DNA of 64,000 nucleotides from Novosphingobium ginsenosidimutans (lineage in GTDB: Bacteria; Pseudomonadota; Alphaproteobacteria; Sphingomonadales; Sphingomonadaceae), in assembly GCF_007954425.1 (NCBI RefSeq), contig NZ_CP042345.1, positions 2,416,001 through 2,480,000 on the forward strand, in the 5' to 3' direction. Under the pieces are notes generated by a model, which was given only the letters and a program-made list of their open reading frames with translations, did not search any database and had not been told where the DNA came from. A program made the position numbers and the translations under genes. Below, one piece after another: positions 15,528-24,859 of this stretch; within the stretch, counting starts at the first letter, position 1; the number at the start of each line of letters is the position of its first letter.

Positions 15528-17660
15528 ATGAGCGTGACTTCGGGTCTGTGGCCAATTGTTGGCTCGGTCGCCTGGGGGACCGGGGCTTTCGTCTGCCTGG
15601 TCGCGGCTGGCCAGCTCCATGCTGGGCCAGGCAAATTCGGCACGGCCCGACCCGCGCTGACCATTGCGGTTGCAGTGACCGGGCTGTGGGCGCTGATTGG
15701 CGCGCTGGCCGGACCAGCCGCGCTTGGCGCCGAGCTGGCCGACAGCCTGCGAAACCTGGCCTGGCTCTTTGCACTTTACCGTCTGTTCGGAATCGATGGC
15801 CGTCATGCCAGCCTGGCCCCGGTTCGGCCGCTGCTGGTGGCCGTCGGGTTTGTCGAGTTGTTGCAGCTGGCGATCGAGCTCCTGCTGATCGCCAGCCCGT
15901 TTGGGGGGCACTTCGCCGAACTGGCGTTCCACACGGTCACGTTGTTCCGACTGCTGGTTGCGACCGGCGGGCTGATGCTGGTGCACAACCTTTATGGCGG
16001 TGCATCGACCAATGCCCGGCTATTGTTGCGCTGGCCCGCGCTCGCGCTGGCCGCGCAGTGGGGTTTTGACCTCAATCACTATACGGTTTCCTACCTCCTC
16101 GCCGGCACCAGTGAAGGCCTGGTCGCACTGCGCGGGCTTGCGGCACTCGCTATTGGCGCACTGATTGCGCTTGGTCTGCGCCGCGGCAGCGAGGCGCTGC
16201 GCTTCAGTCCGTCGCGCGCCGTGATGTTCCAGTCGGCCTCGCTGATGATCATCGGGGCATACCTGGTCTTCATGGTGGCAATTGCACGCTGGCTGGCATG
16301 GGCCGGACAAGAGCTGACCGCCGAACTGCAGCTGGCGTTCGCCGGGACAGCGGCGATCATGCTGGCGACCCTCGCTTCGTCGCGCGTACTGCGCGCCAAG
16401 CTGCGGGTTACCCTGGCCAAACACCTGTTCCAGCATCGCTATGACTATCGGCAGGAATGGCTGCGCTTTACCCGCACCATGGCCCACGTCGGGCCCGAGG
16501 GCGGACCGCTGCACGAACGCGTCATCCGCGCCGTCGCCGACATGACCGACAGCCCCGCCGGCTTGCTGCTGACGCCCAACGAGCAGGGCGACCTTGCCTT
16601 GGCCAGCCGCTGGCAATGGCCGACGGCCGACGTGCCCGCCATTGCCCTGCCAATGGCGGCGGTCCGGAGCTTTGAAGCAGATCGTTCGGGCGGGTTCATT
16701 GTCGATCTCGACGAACTCCGCGGGGGTGAGTCATTGCCAAGTGGTGACCGAGCGCCGCCGCAGCTCGCGGTTCCGGACTGGTTGCTGGCCGAGCCGCGGG
16801 CCTGGGCGCTGGTTCCGCTGCATCATTTTGACCGGCTTGTCGGCATGGTGGTGCTGGCGCGACCGGCGCTGACCCGCCGGCTCGATTGGGAAGACTTCGA
16901 CCTGCTGCGCGTCGCTGGGCAACAACTCGCCAGCTACCTTGCGGAGCAGTCCGGTCAGGAAGCGCTGGCCGAGGCCGGGCGCTTTGACGATTTCAATCGC
17001 CGCATTGCTTTCGTGATGCACGACATCAAGAACTTGGCCAGCCAGTTGAGCCTCCTAGCCCGCAACGCCGAGGCACACGCCGAGAACCCGGATTTCCGGG
17101 CCGACATGCTGGTGACGCTGCGCAATGCGGCCGACAAGCTCAACGCGCTGCTTGCGCGGCTGTCGCGCTATGGAACGACTACGGTTGAGGGCCTCTCGCC
17201 GGTTGCCGCTGACCAGGTGGCCAAACGAGTTGCTGCGCAGTTCAAGGCGAGCCACCCGGTCGAACTGGTCCGGGCCGCGCCCTGCCTGGTTGCCGGGCGC
17301 GAAGAAGTGATCGAACAGGTGCTGGTTCACCTGATCCAGAATGCGATCGATGCCAGCGCACCGGACAGCCCCATCTATATCCAGGTTGGGGTCGAACAGT
17401 TTCACGGCCTTATCGAAGTGGTCGATTCTGGTGCGGGTATGAGCGCCGAATTTGTCCGCACCGGGCTGTTTAAGCCCTTCGTCTCGACCAAGGCGGGTGG
17501 CTTCGGGATTGGCGCCTATGAGGCGCGCGAACTGGTCAAGGCGATGGGCGGGCAACTGGCGGTCGAAAGCCGCGAGGGGCTCGGCTCGCGCTTCACGATC
17601 CGCCTGCCCTTGGCCGAGGCGGCCGAACTGCTGAACAATTTTGCCGCGAAGGTAGCCTGA
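15528..17660 (+). CDS. prsK: PEP-CTERM system sensor histidine kinase PrsK
   Basis: A membrane kinase of 710 residues. About eight or nine hydrophobic segments fill residues 5-290, a GAF-like domain lies at about 315-470, and the transmitter follows with VMHDIKNLASQLSL, where His498 is the likely phosphorylated residue. ATP-binding boxes are visible: LIQNAIDAS (N), VDSGAGMS (G1) and GGFGIGAYEARE (G2). It ends with an ATGA-type overlap onto the response regulator gene. PrsK/PrsR pairs control genes for PEP-CTERM proteins and exopolysaccharide. The signal is unknown. Confidence 0.9.
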   Translation: MSVTSGLWPIVGSVAWGTGAFVCLVAAGQLHAGPGKFGTARPALTIAVAVTGLWALIGALAGPAALGAELADSLRNLAWLFALYRLFGIDGRHASLAPVRPLLVAVGFVELLQLAIELLLIASPFGGHFAELAFHTVTLFRLLVATGGLMLVHNLYGGASTNARLLLRWPALALAAQWGFDLNHYTVSYLLAGTSEGLVALRGLAALAIGALIALGLRRGSEALRFSPSRAVMFQSASLMIIGAYLVFMVAIARWLAWAGQELTAELQLAFAGTAAIMLATLASSRVLRAKLRVTLAKHLFQHRYDYRQEWLRFTRTMAHVGPEGGPLHERVIRAVADMTDSPAGLLLTPNEQGDLALASRWQWPTADVPAIALPMAAVRSFEADRSGGFIVDLDELRGGESLPSGDRAPPQLAVPDWLLAEPRAWALVPLHHFDRLVGMVVLARPALTRRLDWEDFDLLRVAGQQLASYLAEQSGQEALAEAGRFDDFNRRIAFVMHDIKNLASQLSLLARNAEAHAENPDFRADMLVTLRNAADKLNALLARLSRYGTTTVEGLSPVAADQVAKRVAAQFKASHPVELVRAAPCLVAGREEVIEQVLVHLIQNAIDASAPDSPIYIQVGVEQFHGLIEVVDSGAGMSAEFVRTGLFKPFVSTKAGGFGIGAYEARELVKAMGGQLAVESREGLGSRFTIRLPLAEAAELLNNFAAKVA

Positions 17661-19024
17661 TGAACGACTACAAACCCAAGTTGCTGATCGTCGAGGACGA
17701 TCCCGGTCTGCAGGCCCAGCTCAAATGGGCCTATCCGGATTTCTCGGTGATCATTGCCGGCGATCGGGCCTCGGCCCTGGCCGCGCTGCGGGCTGAAATG
17801 CCGCCCGTCGTTACGCTCGACCTTGGCTTGCCGCCTGACCCCGACGGCACCAGCGAGGGCTTTGCCGTGCTCGATGAGATCATGGCATTGAAGCCAGATA
17901 CCAAGGTGATCGTAGCCTCGGGCCATGGCGCGCGGGAATCTGCGCTCCAGGCGATCGCGCGCGGGGCCTATGACTTTTACCAGAAGCCGGTCGACATCGA
18001 GACGCTGGGCCTGATCGTCCAGCGTGCTTACCGGCTCCACCAGATCGAGGCCGAGAACCGCCAACTCGCAAGCAAGAGCGACCATGGCAACCAGGTACTC
18101 GGCCGGCTGATCACCGGAGCGCCGGAAATGGTCAAGGTGGCTCGCACGATTGAGCGCGTGGCCAACACCAATGTCTCGGTCATGCTGCTCGGCGCGAGCG
18201 GGACCGGCAAGGAACTGCTCGCCCGCGGCCTGCACGAAGCGAGCGACCGCGCGGGCGGGGCGTTCGTGGCGATCAACTGCGCTGCGATTCCGGAAAATCT
18301 CCTTGAAAGTGAACTGTTCGGTCACGAGAAGGGCGCCTTCACCGGCGCGGTGAAGACTACCGAGGGCAAGATCGAGCAGGCCCAGGGCGGCACGCTGTTC
18401 CTGGATGAAGTTGGTGACATCCCGCTGCCCTTGCAGGTCAAATTGCTGCGCTTCCTGCAGGAGCGGGTGATCGAGCGGATTGGATCGAGAAAGTCGATCC
18501 CGGTCGATACGCGGATCGTTTGCGCCACGCACCAGGACCTGGAAGCCATGATCGCGGCCGGCAGCTTCCGCGAAGACCTGTTCTATCGCCTTGCCGAAAT
18601 CGTCGTGAAGATTCCCAGCCTGGCCGAACGGCCGGGCGACGCGGGCTTGCTCGCCAAAGCGTTCCTCGCTCGGTTCGCCCGCGAGATGAACCCGCAGGTC
18701 AAGGGCTTCGCCGCGGACGCGCTTGCCGCGATCGATGCCTGGCATTGGCCAGGTAATGTGCGCGAGCTGGAAAACCGGGTGAAGCGCGCTGTCATCATGA
18801 GCGAAGGCAAGCTGGTCGGAGCGGCTGATCTCGATCTGGCTGACAAGGAGCTTGAGGACGATGACGTGCTCAACCTCAAGTCGGCACGGGAAGAGACCGA
18901 TCGCCGGGTGATCCGCCACGCCCTGGCGCGGTGCGAGGGAAATATCTCGAACACCGCCAAGTTGCTCGGGATCAGCCGCCCGACGCTCTACGACCTGCTC
19001 AAGCAATACGATCTCCATGCCTGA
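17660..19024 (+). CDS. prsR: PEP-CTERM-type sigma-54 response regulator PrsR
   Basis: A regulator of 454 residues with three domains. The receiver domain (1-125) has acidic residues at 12-14 and Asp54 as phosphate acceptor. The AAA+ domain (about 145-375) has Walker A GASGTGKE, the sigma-54 contact motif GAFTGA and Walker B GTLFLDEVGD. The C-terminal Fis-type helix-turn-helix is ARCEGNISNTAKLLGISRPT with the following LYDLLKQY. It should activate sigma-54 promoters on a signal from PrsK. The gene overlaps prsK by one base and the downstream TPR gene by eight, so the genes are one operon. Confidence 0.93.
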   Translation: MNDYKPKLLIVEDDPGLQAQLKWAYPDFSVIIAGDRASALAALRAEMPPVVTLDLGLPPDPDGTSEGFAVLDEIMALKPDTKVIVASGHGARESALQAIARGAYDFYQKPVDIETLGLIVQRAYRLHQIEAENRQLASKSDHGNQVLGRLITGAPEMVKVARTIERVANTNVSVMLLGASGTGKELLARGLHEASDRAGGAFVAINCAAIPENLLESELFGHEKGAFTGAVKTTEGKIEQAQGGTLFLDEVGDIPLPLQVKLLRFLQERVIERIGSRKSIPVDTRIVCATHQDLEAMIAAGSFREDLFYRLAEIVVKIPSLAERPGDAGLLAKAFLARFAREMNPQVKGFAADALAAIDAWHWPGNVRELENRVKRAVIMSEGKLVGAADLDLADKELEDDDVLNLKSAREETDRRVIRHALARCEGNISNTAKLLGISRPTLYDLLKQYDLHA

Positions 19025-20696
19025 CAGGCGCTTCGGGTTGGTTGCGGCAGCGCTGCTGGCGCTGACCAGCCCGCTCGGCGCGCGGCCCGAAGCGGTCGAA
19101 GTAGCGCTGAGTGCCGCTGCCGATGCGGCCAAACGCGGCGAGGGGATCACGGCCGAAGTCGAACTGCGCAAGGCCCTGGCCGCTGGGGCAACCCGCGCCG
19201 ATGTCGCCGCTCGGATGGGCGAGGCGCAGCTGCTGCAGGGTGATCTGCGCAAGGCCCGTGAATGGCTGGAGCCGGGCGCGTTCGCGAAGGCCGATCAGGC
19301 GCTCGGTTGGCGAATGACCGGTCGGCTGTTGCGGCTGGAAGGCAGGCTGCCGGAAGCCGGGCTGGCTTTTGACAAGGCCCTGGCATTGACCCCGAACGAT
19401 CCCTTGCTATGGGTCGATATCGCCCGGCTGCGCTACGTCGGCGGTGAACATCTGCTGGCGATCGAGGCAGCAGAACGGGCCATGCAGGCCGGGCCAGACA
19501 GTCCCCGCGCAATCGAACTGCGCGCTCAACTGCTCAACGATGCCGCCGGACCAGTAGCTGCTATCCCGCTGTTCGAACGCGGACTCGAGACAGCGCCAAA
19601 CGACTTGCCGCTGCTGATCGGTTATGCTGCGGCACTGGGCGAAGCCGGACGCGCCGTGGAGATGTTGGCGATTGTCCGGCGCTTTACCGAACTCAATCCG
19701 CGCAGCCCCATGCCGTACTATTTTCAAGCCGTGCTTGCTGCGCGCGCGGGCCGGGTCGACCTGGCCCGGAATCTGCTCAATCGCAACGGCAACCAGTTGG
19801 GCGAGGTTCCGGCAGCGCAGCTGCTCCAGGCTGCCTTGGAGCTGGAAGCCGGGAACAGCGCGATAGCGGTCGACATGCTGGAACGGCTGGATCGGCGCCA
19901 GCCGTTCAACAACCGGGTGCAACTGCTGTTTGCCCGCGCGCTGCTGGCCGTGGAGGACCACGCGCGGCTGCGGCAGCGGTTTGGACCTGATGCGGCCCGG
20001 CCGGATGCCTCGCCCTACTTGCTGACGGTCCTCGCCCGGTCTTACGAACACACGGGTGATCGCGCCGCTGCGGCAGCGCTGCTCGATCGTGCCGCGACGG
20101 CGGGCGCTTTGCCCTTCGCGGTACGCGAGCGCGCTGGCGGTGCGCGGCCTGGCTCGTTCGAAAGCTTCGTCCTGGCCGGGGACAGTGCCCTGCTGAAGCG
20201 CGCCAACGGCGATGCGCTGGCGTCCTATAGCCGCGCTGCGCAGATACGTTTTCCCGAATGGCTGATGCTGCGCGCAGCCTACGCTGCTGGCAGTGCCAAC
20301 GGGTTGGCCCTGGCTGAACGCTATCTCGCAGCCTATCCGGCAAGTCTGCTCGCCCCGCGGCTTGTGGCAGGCGGCGCGGCGCAGGCAGGGGCATGGGCGC
20401 GAGCCCGTCTTTTGCTGGAGAAGGCTGACCTACGGCTTGGCCACGGTGATGCGCGGCTGCTGGCCGAACTGTCGCTCGCCCAGCTCCGCAGCGGCGATGC
20501 CGAGGCGGCGCTGCTTTCGGCGGACAAGGCCTATGCCCTGCAACGCGCCAGCCCCGTTGCCGCTCTGGCCAAGGGGATGGCTTTGGCCAAACTGCGCCGC
20601 AATCAGGACCTGGCGGCTACGCTACTCGACAAGGCCGAACGGATGGGCGGCAGTAATCCGCTGCTGCAGGAAGCCCGCGCGCAATTGCGGCGCTGA
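19017..20696 (+). CDS. Periplasmic TPR-repeat protein (PrsT-like)
   Basis: A protein of 559 residues with a signal peptide (residues 1-23, LVAAALLALTSPLGA) and then almost entirely Ala/Leu-rich helical repeats of tetratricopeptide type, for example AREWLEPGAFAKADQALGWR and AGLAFDKALALTPNDPLLWV. It overlaps prsR by eight bases. Known PrsT proteins of exosortase systems are TPR-rich but are usually nearer 900 residues, so this is a short relative or a separate TPR protein in the same role. It probably acts outside the cytoplasm in assembly or export of polysaccharide. Confidence 0.78.
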   Translation: MPDRRFGLVAAALLALTSPLGARPEAVEVALSAAADAAKRGEGITAEVELRKALAAGATRADVAARMGEAQLLQGDLRKAREWLEPGAFAKADQALGWRMTGRLLRLEGRLPEAGLAFDKALALTPNDPLLWVDIARLRYVGGEHLLAIEAAERAMQAGPDSPRAIELRAQLLNDAAGPVAAIPLFERGLETAPNDLPLLIGYAAALGEAGRAVEMLAIVRRFTELNPRSPMPYYFQAVLAARAGRVDLARNLLNRNGNQLGEVPAAQLLQAALELEAGNSAIAVDMLERLDRRQPFNNRVQLLFARALLAVEDHARLRQRFGPDAARPDASPYLLTVLARSYEHTGDRAAAAALLDRAATAGALPFAVRERAGGARPGSFESFVLAGDSALLKRANGDALASYSRAAQIRFPEWLMLRAAYAAGSANGLALAERYLAAYPASLLAPRLVAGGAAQAGAWARARLLLEKADLRLGHGDARLLAELSLAQLRSGDAEAALLSADKAYALQRASPVAALAKGMALAKLRRNQDLAATLLDKAERMGGSNPLLQEARAQLRR

Positions 20697-20736
20697 CGCC
20701 TTTCCTCTCGACAAGCCGGGCCTCTCCCGCCAAAAC

Positions 20737-20750
20737 TAATCGCGCGATTA
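20737..20750 (+). promoter_or_regulatory. Perfect 14-base palindrome before the acyl-CoA racemase gene
   Basis: TAATCGCGCGATTA is its own reverse complement and lies 18 bases before the start codon, where a repressor would block transcription or early elongation. An 11-of-14 match occurs before the nitronate monooxygenase gene (47621-47634). A TetR-type repressor of acyl-CoA metabolism is a reasonable guess, but no regulator is nearby. Confidence 0.5.
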
Positions 20751-20768
20751 AATTTTGGAGGATGCGAT

Positions 20769-21827
20769 ATGGCAGGGGTTCTGGCTGGGGTTACCGTGAT
20801 CGAACTGGCGGGGATCGGCCCAGGACCCTTTTGCGGCATGATGCTGGCCGACCACGGCGCGCGAGTGATCCGGGTCGAACGCCCCGGCACCTCCAGCCGT
20901 TTTGGCGATGGCGGCAACCGTGACATCCTCAATCGAAATCGCGAACGGATCGAACTCGACCTTAAAGACCCCGCCGCGATCGAGCAGCTCAAGGATCTGG
21001 TGAAGACAGCCGACGCGCTGATCGAAGGCTATCGTCCCGGAGTGATCGAGCGGATGGGGATCGGGCCCGACGTGCTGCTTGGGATCAATCCCAAGCTGGT
21101 TATCGGGCGGATGACGGGCTGGGGTCAGGACGGGCCGATGGCGCCGTTGGCCGGCCATGACATCAACTACATCGCACTTTCGGGCGCGCTCCATTCCTAT
21201 GGCCGCAAGGGTGAGAAGCCGACTTTCCCGGTCAACGCCGTGGGTGATTTCGGCGGCGGCGGGATGATGCTGGCCTTTGGCGTGGTAGCCGGCGTGCTCC
21301 ATGCCCGCTCGGGCGGCGCGGGGCAGGTGGTCGACTGTGCGATGGTCGATGGGGCGGCGATTCTTTCGGCGATGACCTATACTTTCCTCGGCAATGGCCA
21401 ATGGCGTGACGAGCGCGGGGTCAACCTGCTCGACAGCGGCACGCACTTCTACGACACCTATGAAACCAAGGACGGCAAATACATCTCGCTCGGTTCGATC
21501 GAGCCACAGTTCTACGCGATCCTAATGGAGAAGACTGGCCTGGCTGGCGACCCGGACTTCGTGCAGCAGATGAACCCGATGAAATGGGATGAGCTGAAAG
21601 AGCGGATGACTGCGCTGATCCTGACCAAAACCCGCGACGAATGGTGCGCGATCATGGACGGCACCGACATCTGTTTTGCCCCGGTACTCAGCCTCAAGGA
21701 AGCTCCGCAGCACCCCCATAACGTGGCGCGCAGCACCTTTGTGGAAGATGGCGGAATGATCCAGCCGGCCCCGGCGCCGCGCTTCTCGGCCACGCCAGCA
21801 CCGCCAGTAAAACTGGCTGGGCGCTGA
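20769..21827 (+). CDS. CaiB/BaiF CoA-transferase family protein, alpha-methylacyl-CoA racemase type
   Basis: A class III CoA-transferase-fold enzyme of 352 residues. The N-terminal AGIGPGPFCGMMLADHGARV and VERPG motifs bind CoA. Residues expected for the racemase active site are present in LAGHDINYIALSGAL (His) and NAVGDFGGGG (Asp). The racemase interconverts R and S 2-methylacyl-CoA so that branched or sterol side chains can enter beta-oxidation. A bile-acid-symporter-like carrier follows after four bases, which hints at uptake and breakdown of sterol-like or branched acids. The precise substrate is not determined. Confidence 0.85.
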   Translation: MAGVLAGVTVIELAGIGPGPFCGMMLADHGARVIRVERPGTSSRFGDGGNRDILNRNRERIELDLKDPAAIEQLKDLVKTADALIEGYRPGVIERMGIGPDVLLGINPKLVIGRMTGWGQDGPMAPLAGHDINYIALSGALHSYGRKGEKPTFPVNAVGDFGGGGMMLAFGVVAGVLHARSGGAGQVVDCAMVDGAAILSAMTYTFLGNGQWRDERGVNLLDSGTHFYDTYETKDGKYISLGSIEPQFYAILMEKTGLAGDPDFVQQMNPMKWDELKERMTALILTKTRDEWCAIMDGTDICFAPVLSLKEAPQHPHNVARSTFVEDGGMIQPAPAPRFSATPAPPVKLAGR

Positions 21828-21831
21828 TCCT

Positions 21832-22782
21832 TTGCTGAGCCGCATCGACCCGATGGTGCGGCTGCTCGCGCTGGCGATCGGGCTGGCGCTGGTCCTGCCG
21901 GTCCACGGCGCGGCGCGAGACATCGCCCAGTTCATTGCCAATGCGGCGGTGTTCCTGCTGTTCTTCCTCAATGGCCTGCGCCTGCCGCGCCATGAAGTAC
22001 TGGCGGGCATGAGCAATCATCGCCTCCTCTGGCCGCTGAACGCATGGGTGTTCGGGGCCATGACCCTGGCTGGCTGGGTGCTATGGCGGGGCGGGCAAGA
22101 CTGGATGCCACCGCTGCTGGCGCTGGGCTTTCTCTATCTGGGTTGCCTGCCTTCCACGGTCCAGTCGGCGACGGCCTATTCCTCACTCGCGGGCGGAAAT
22201 GTGGCCAGTTCAGTGGTCGCAGCGGCGCTGCTTAACATCCTTGGCGTCTTTATCACGGCACCGCTCTTCTCGCTGCTCGCCGGGAGCGGGGCAGCGGAGT
22301 TTCATGCCCAGGGGCTGATCAAGGTGGTAACGATCCTGCTGATCCCCTTCCTCTTGGGGCAAGCCCTGCAGGGCCGGCTCGGCGGCTGGGTCGCGGGGCA
22401 TCGTCAGCTGGTCACGCGGATGGACCGGACCTCGATTGCGATCGCGGTCTATGTTGCCTTCTCAGGCGCGGTCGAGCAGCGGTTCTGGCAGCTGATTGAC
22501 CCGGCGGGTTGGCTGTGGCTTGCGGGTGGGACAGCTTTGTTCCTGGTGTTTGGTCACCTTGGCGCCTGGCTGGTCGGCGGCACAGTCGGGCTGGACCGGC
22601 CCAATCGGATCACCTTCCTATTCGCCGGAGCGCAGAAAAGCGTGGCGATGGGTGCGCCGCTGGCGACCGTGCTGTTCCCGCCCGCAGCCGCCGGCATCGT
22701 GCTGCTGCCGATCTTGCTCTATCACCTGGTCCAGCTGGTGATCGCTGCGCCGATTGCCGGACGGCTCAATCCGCCCGAATAG
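21832..22782 (+). CDS. Bile acid:sodium symporter family transporter (SBF-like)
   Basis: A membrane protein of about 316 residues with nine or ten hydrophobic segments and the family's conserved crossover regions: CLPSTVQSATAYSSLAGGN, and FLFAGAQKSVAMGAPLATVL towards the C-terminus. Family members carry organic anions with sodium or protons. The start is probably TTG 21832, four bases behind the racemase gene, because the conserved segment begins before the first ATG (21853). It ends inside the 3' end of the opposing DUF475 gene with a 17-base overlap. Confidence 0.8.
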   Translation: MLSRIDPMVRLLALAIGLALVLPVHGAARDIAQFIANAAVFLLFFLNGLRLPRHEVLAGMSNHRLLWPLNAWVFGAMTLAGWVLWRGGQDWMPPLLALGFLYLGCLPSTVQSATAYSSLAGGNVASSVVAAALLNILGVFITAPLFSLLAGSGAAEFHAQGLIKVVTILLIPFLLGQALQGRLGGWVAGHRQLVTRMDRTSIAIAVYVAFSGAVEQRFWQLIDPAGWLWLAGGTALFLVFGHLGAWLVGGTVGLDRPNRITFLFAGAQKSVAMGAPLATVLFPPAAAGIVLLPILLYHLVQLVIAAPIAGRLNPPE

Positions 22783-23836
22783 CAGCCTCAAGTTCACCAT
22801 CGGGATTGCGCCGATTGTGGCGGATCGACCACCACAGCGACAGCCCGATCAGCACTGCGCCGATCAGCCCGGTAACTGTCTCCGGAATGTGGAATCTTGC
22901 CGAAAGCAGCATGATCGCGCCCAGCGCAATGATCGCCCAGAATGCCCCATGTTCAAGATAGCGATACTCGGCGAGAGTGCCCTGTTTCACCAAGTGGATC
23001 GTCATCGAGCGGACGAACATCGCCCCGATTGACAGGCCCAGCGCGATGATCACCATGTTGTTGGACAGCGCAAAGGCCCCAATCACGCCATCAAAGCTGA
23101 AAGATGCGTCGAGGATGTTGAGGTAGAGGAATCCACCAAGGCCTGAGCGAACGACGGCGCCCTGCAGCTTCATGGCTTCCTCGCGCATCTCCAGAATCGT
23201 GCTGATCGCTTCCACTGCGATAAAGGTCACCAGGCCCAGGACCCCAGAGACCAAGAAGGTCAGTGCCTCATCCGCCGGCAGTATGCCCGAAATGGCATAG
23301 AGCACCAGTAGCAGGAGGGCGATCTCGGCGGCCTTGATGTTCGATACGAGCGAGAGCTTTTCCTCGATCCAGGTGATCCAGTGGACGTCCTTTTCGCCAT
23401 CGAAAAAGAACGACAGACCGACCATGGCGAGGAATGCCCCGCCGAATCCGGCAATGCCGACGTGGGCGCTGTTGACGATCCGCTCATACTCCGCCGGATT
23501 ATTGAGCGAGAGGTTGAGCGCATCGATCGGGCCAAGGCCGGCGGCAATGGCAACGATTGCCAGCGGGAACACGATCCGCATCCCGAACACGGCGATGACC
23601 ATACCCCAGGTCAGGAAGCGGCGCTGCCAAACGTCGTCCATGTCCTTCAGCACCGCCGCATTGACCACGGCATTGTCGAATGAAAGCGACACCTCAAGGA
23701 TCGAGAGGACGAAGATGATCCACAGCATCGAGGCTGTCGCCGCAACATTGCCGGTCATGGCCCAGCCGTACCATGCGCCCAGCGCCAGGCAGACGAGGGT
23801 GAAAAGGATCGAGCCCTTGTAGAAACGCATCAGCAT
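22766..23836 (-). CDS. DUF475/TerC-like integral membrane protein
   Basis: A protein of 356 residues with about nine membrane segments. Two repeats of the TerC superfamily signature are visible: EVSLSFDNAVVNAAVL and LDASFSFDGVIGAFAL, each with an acidic residue in the membrane. TerC relatives act in metal ion export or tellurite resistance; the ion here is not known. The gene lies nine bases behind panB on the same strand, and its last codons overlap the end of the SBF transporter on the other strand. Confidence 0.85.
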   Translation of the reverse strand: MLMRFYKGSILFTLVCLALGAWYGWAMTGNVAATASMLWIIFVLSILEVSLSFDNAVVNAAVLKDMDDVWQRRFLTWGMVIAVFGMRIVFPLAIVAIAAGLGPIDALNLSLNNPAEYERIVNSAHVGIAGFGGAFLAMVGLSFFFDGEKDVHWITWIEEKLSLVSNIKAAEIALLLLVLYAISGILPADEALTFLVSGVLGLVTFIAVEAISTILEMREEAMKLQGAVVRSGLGGFLYLNILDASFSFDGVIGAFALSNNMVIIALGLSIGAMFVRSMTIHLVKQGTLAEYRYLEHGAFWAIIALGAIMLLSARFHIPETVTGLIGAVLIGLSLWWSIRHNRRNPDGELEAAIRAD

Positions 23837-23845
23837 TAGGGGCCC

Positions 23846-24715
23846 CTATTTCGGCTGGTAAGTCTGTTCAACCCCAGGGAAAGTCCTTTCCCGCACTTCG
23901 GTTGCATAGCGCGCCGCCGCTGCAGAGATCGTCTCGGCGATTTCCTCATAGCGTTTCACGAACCGGGGCACGCGTTCGAACATGCCGAGCATGTCCTCGG
24001 TTACCAGGACCTGCCCGTCGCATTGGGCCGAAGCGCCGATGCCGATGGTCGGGCAGCTAACTGCCTTGGTGACGTCGATGGCGATCGGTTCAACCACGCC
24101 CTCGACGACGATCGCAAAGGCCCCGGCATCATCCAGCGCCTTGGCATCGGCGACGATCTTGGCGGCTTCGGCATCGCTCCGGCCGCGGGCATTGTAGCCG
24201 CCCAGCACGTTGACCGCCTGCGGGGTCAGGCCAACATGGCCCATCACCGGGATCCCGCGCTGGGTCAGGAAAGCGACCGTATCGGCCATGGCCGCGCCGC
24301 CTTCGAGCTTTACCGCTGCGCAGCCGGTTTCCTTGAGCAGCCGGGCGGCGCTTTCAAAGGCCTGTTGGGGCGATGCTTCGTAGGCGCCAAAGGGCATGTC
24401 GACCACCACGGCGGCATGGTAGGATCCGCGTACCACCGCCGCGCCGTGCGCCGCCATCATGTCAAGCGTCACCGGGACCGAGGAGGGCAGGCCGTAAATG
24501 ACCTGGCCGAGCGAATCCCCGACCAGCAGCAGATCACAATGCGCATCAAGCAATTGTGCCTGCCGCGCGGTATAGGCGGTCAGCATTACGACCGGCTCGA
24601 CTGTGATGCCATTCACCTTGCGCTTACGGATCGCCGGGATGGTCAGGCGCTTCATCGGCGCGGGGGTGGGATTGGCGCGGCTGGTGGCCGTGTCGAGCTG
24701 GAAGGTCGTGGACAT
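23846..24715 (-). CDS. panB: 3-methyl-2-oxobutanoate hydroxymethyltransferase
   Basis: PanB adds a hydroxymethyl group from methylenetetrahydrofolate to ketoisovalerate, giving ketopantoate for pantothenate and CoA. The 289 residues show the family signatures: [27 protein letters not shown] (metal-binding Asp), [17 protein letters not shown] and [12 protein letters not shown]. The N-terminus carries about 20 extra residues, so ATG 24655 (MKRLTIP) is a possible alternative start. panC is not adjacent. DUF475 follows in the same direction. Confidence 0.93.
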   Translation of the reverse strand: MSTTFQLDTATSRANPTPAPMKRLTIPAIRKRKVNGITVEPVVMLTAYTARQAQLLDAHCDLLLVGDSLGQVIYGLPSSVPVTLDMMAAHGAAVVRGSYHAAVVVDMPFGAYEASPQQAFESAARLLKETGCAAVKLEGGAAMADTVAFLTQRGIPVMGHVGLTPQAVNVLGGYNARGRSDAEAAKIVADAKALDDAGAFAIVVEGVVEPIAIDVTKAVSCPTIGIGASAQCDGQVLVTEDMLGMFERVPRFVKRYEEIAETISAAAARYATEVRERTFPGVEQTYQPK

Positions 24716-24859
24716 GATGGGGCTTTAGACTGTCTGGCAAAGCTGGGGAAGTCTGCGAGTTTGCGCTTGCCAATGGCCGGGTTGGCGTTAGCTTCCACGC
24801 CAGGGACAGGAAGGCCGGGCGCGATGCGTAACCGGCCTCGTTAATTCTAGGGGAATTGC

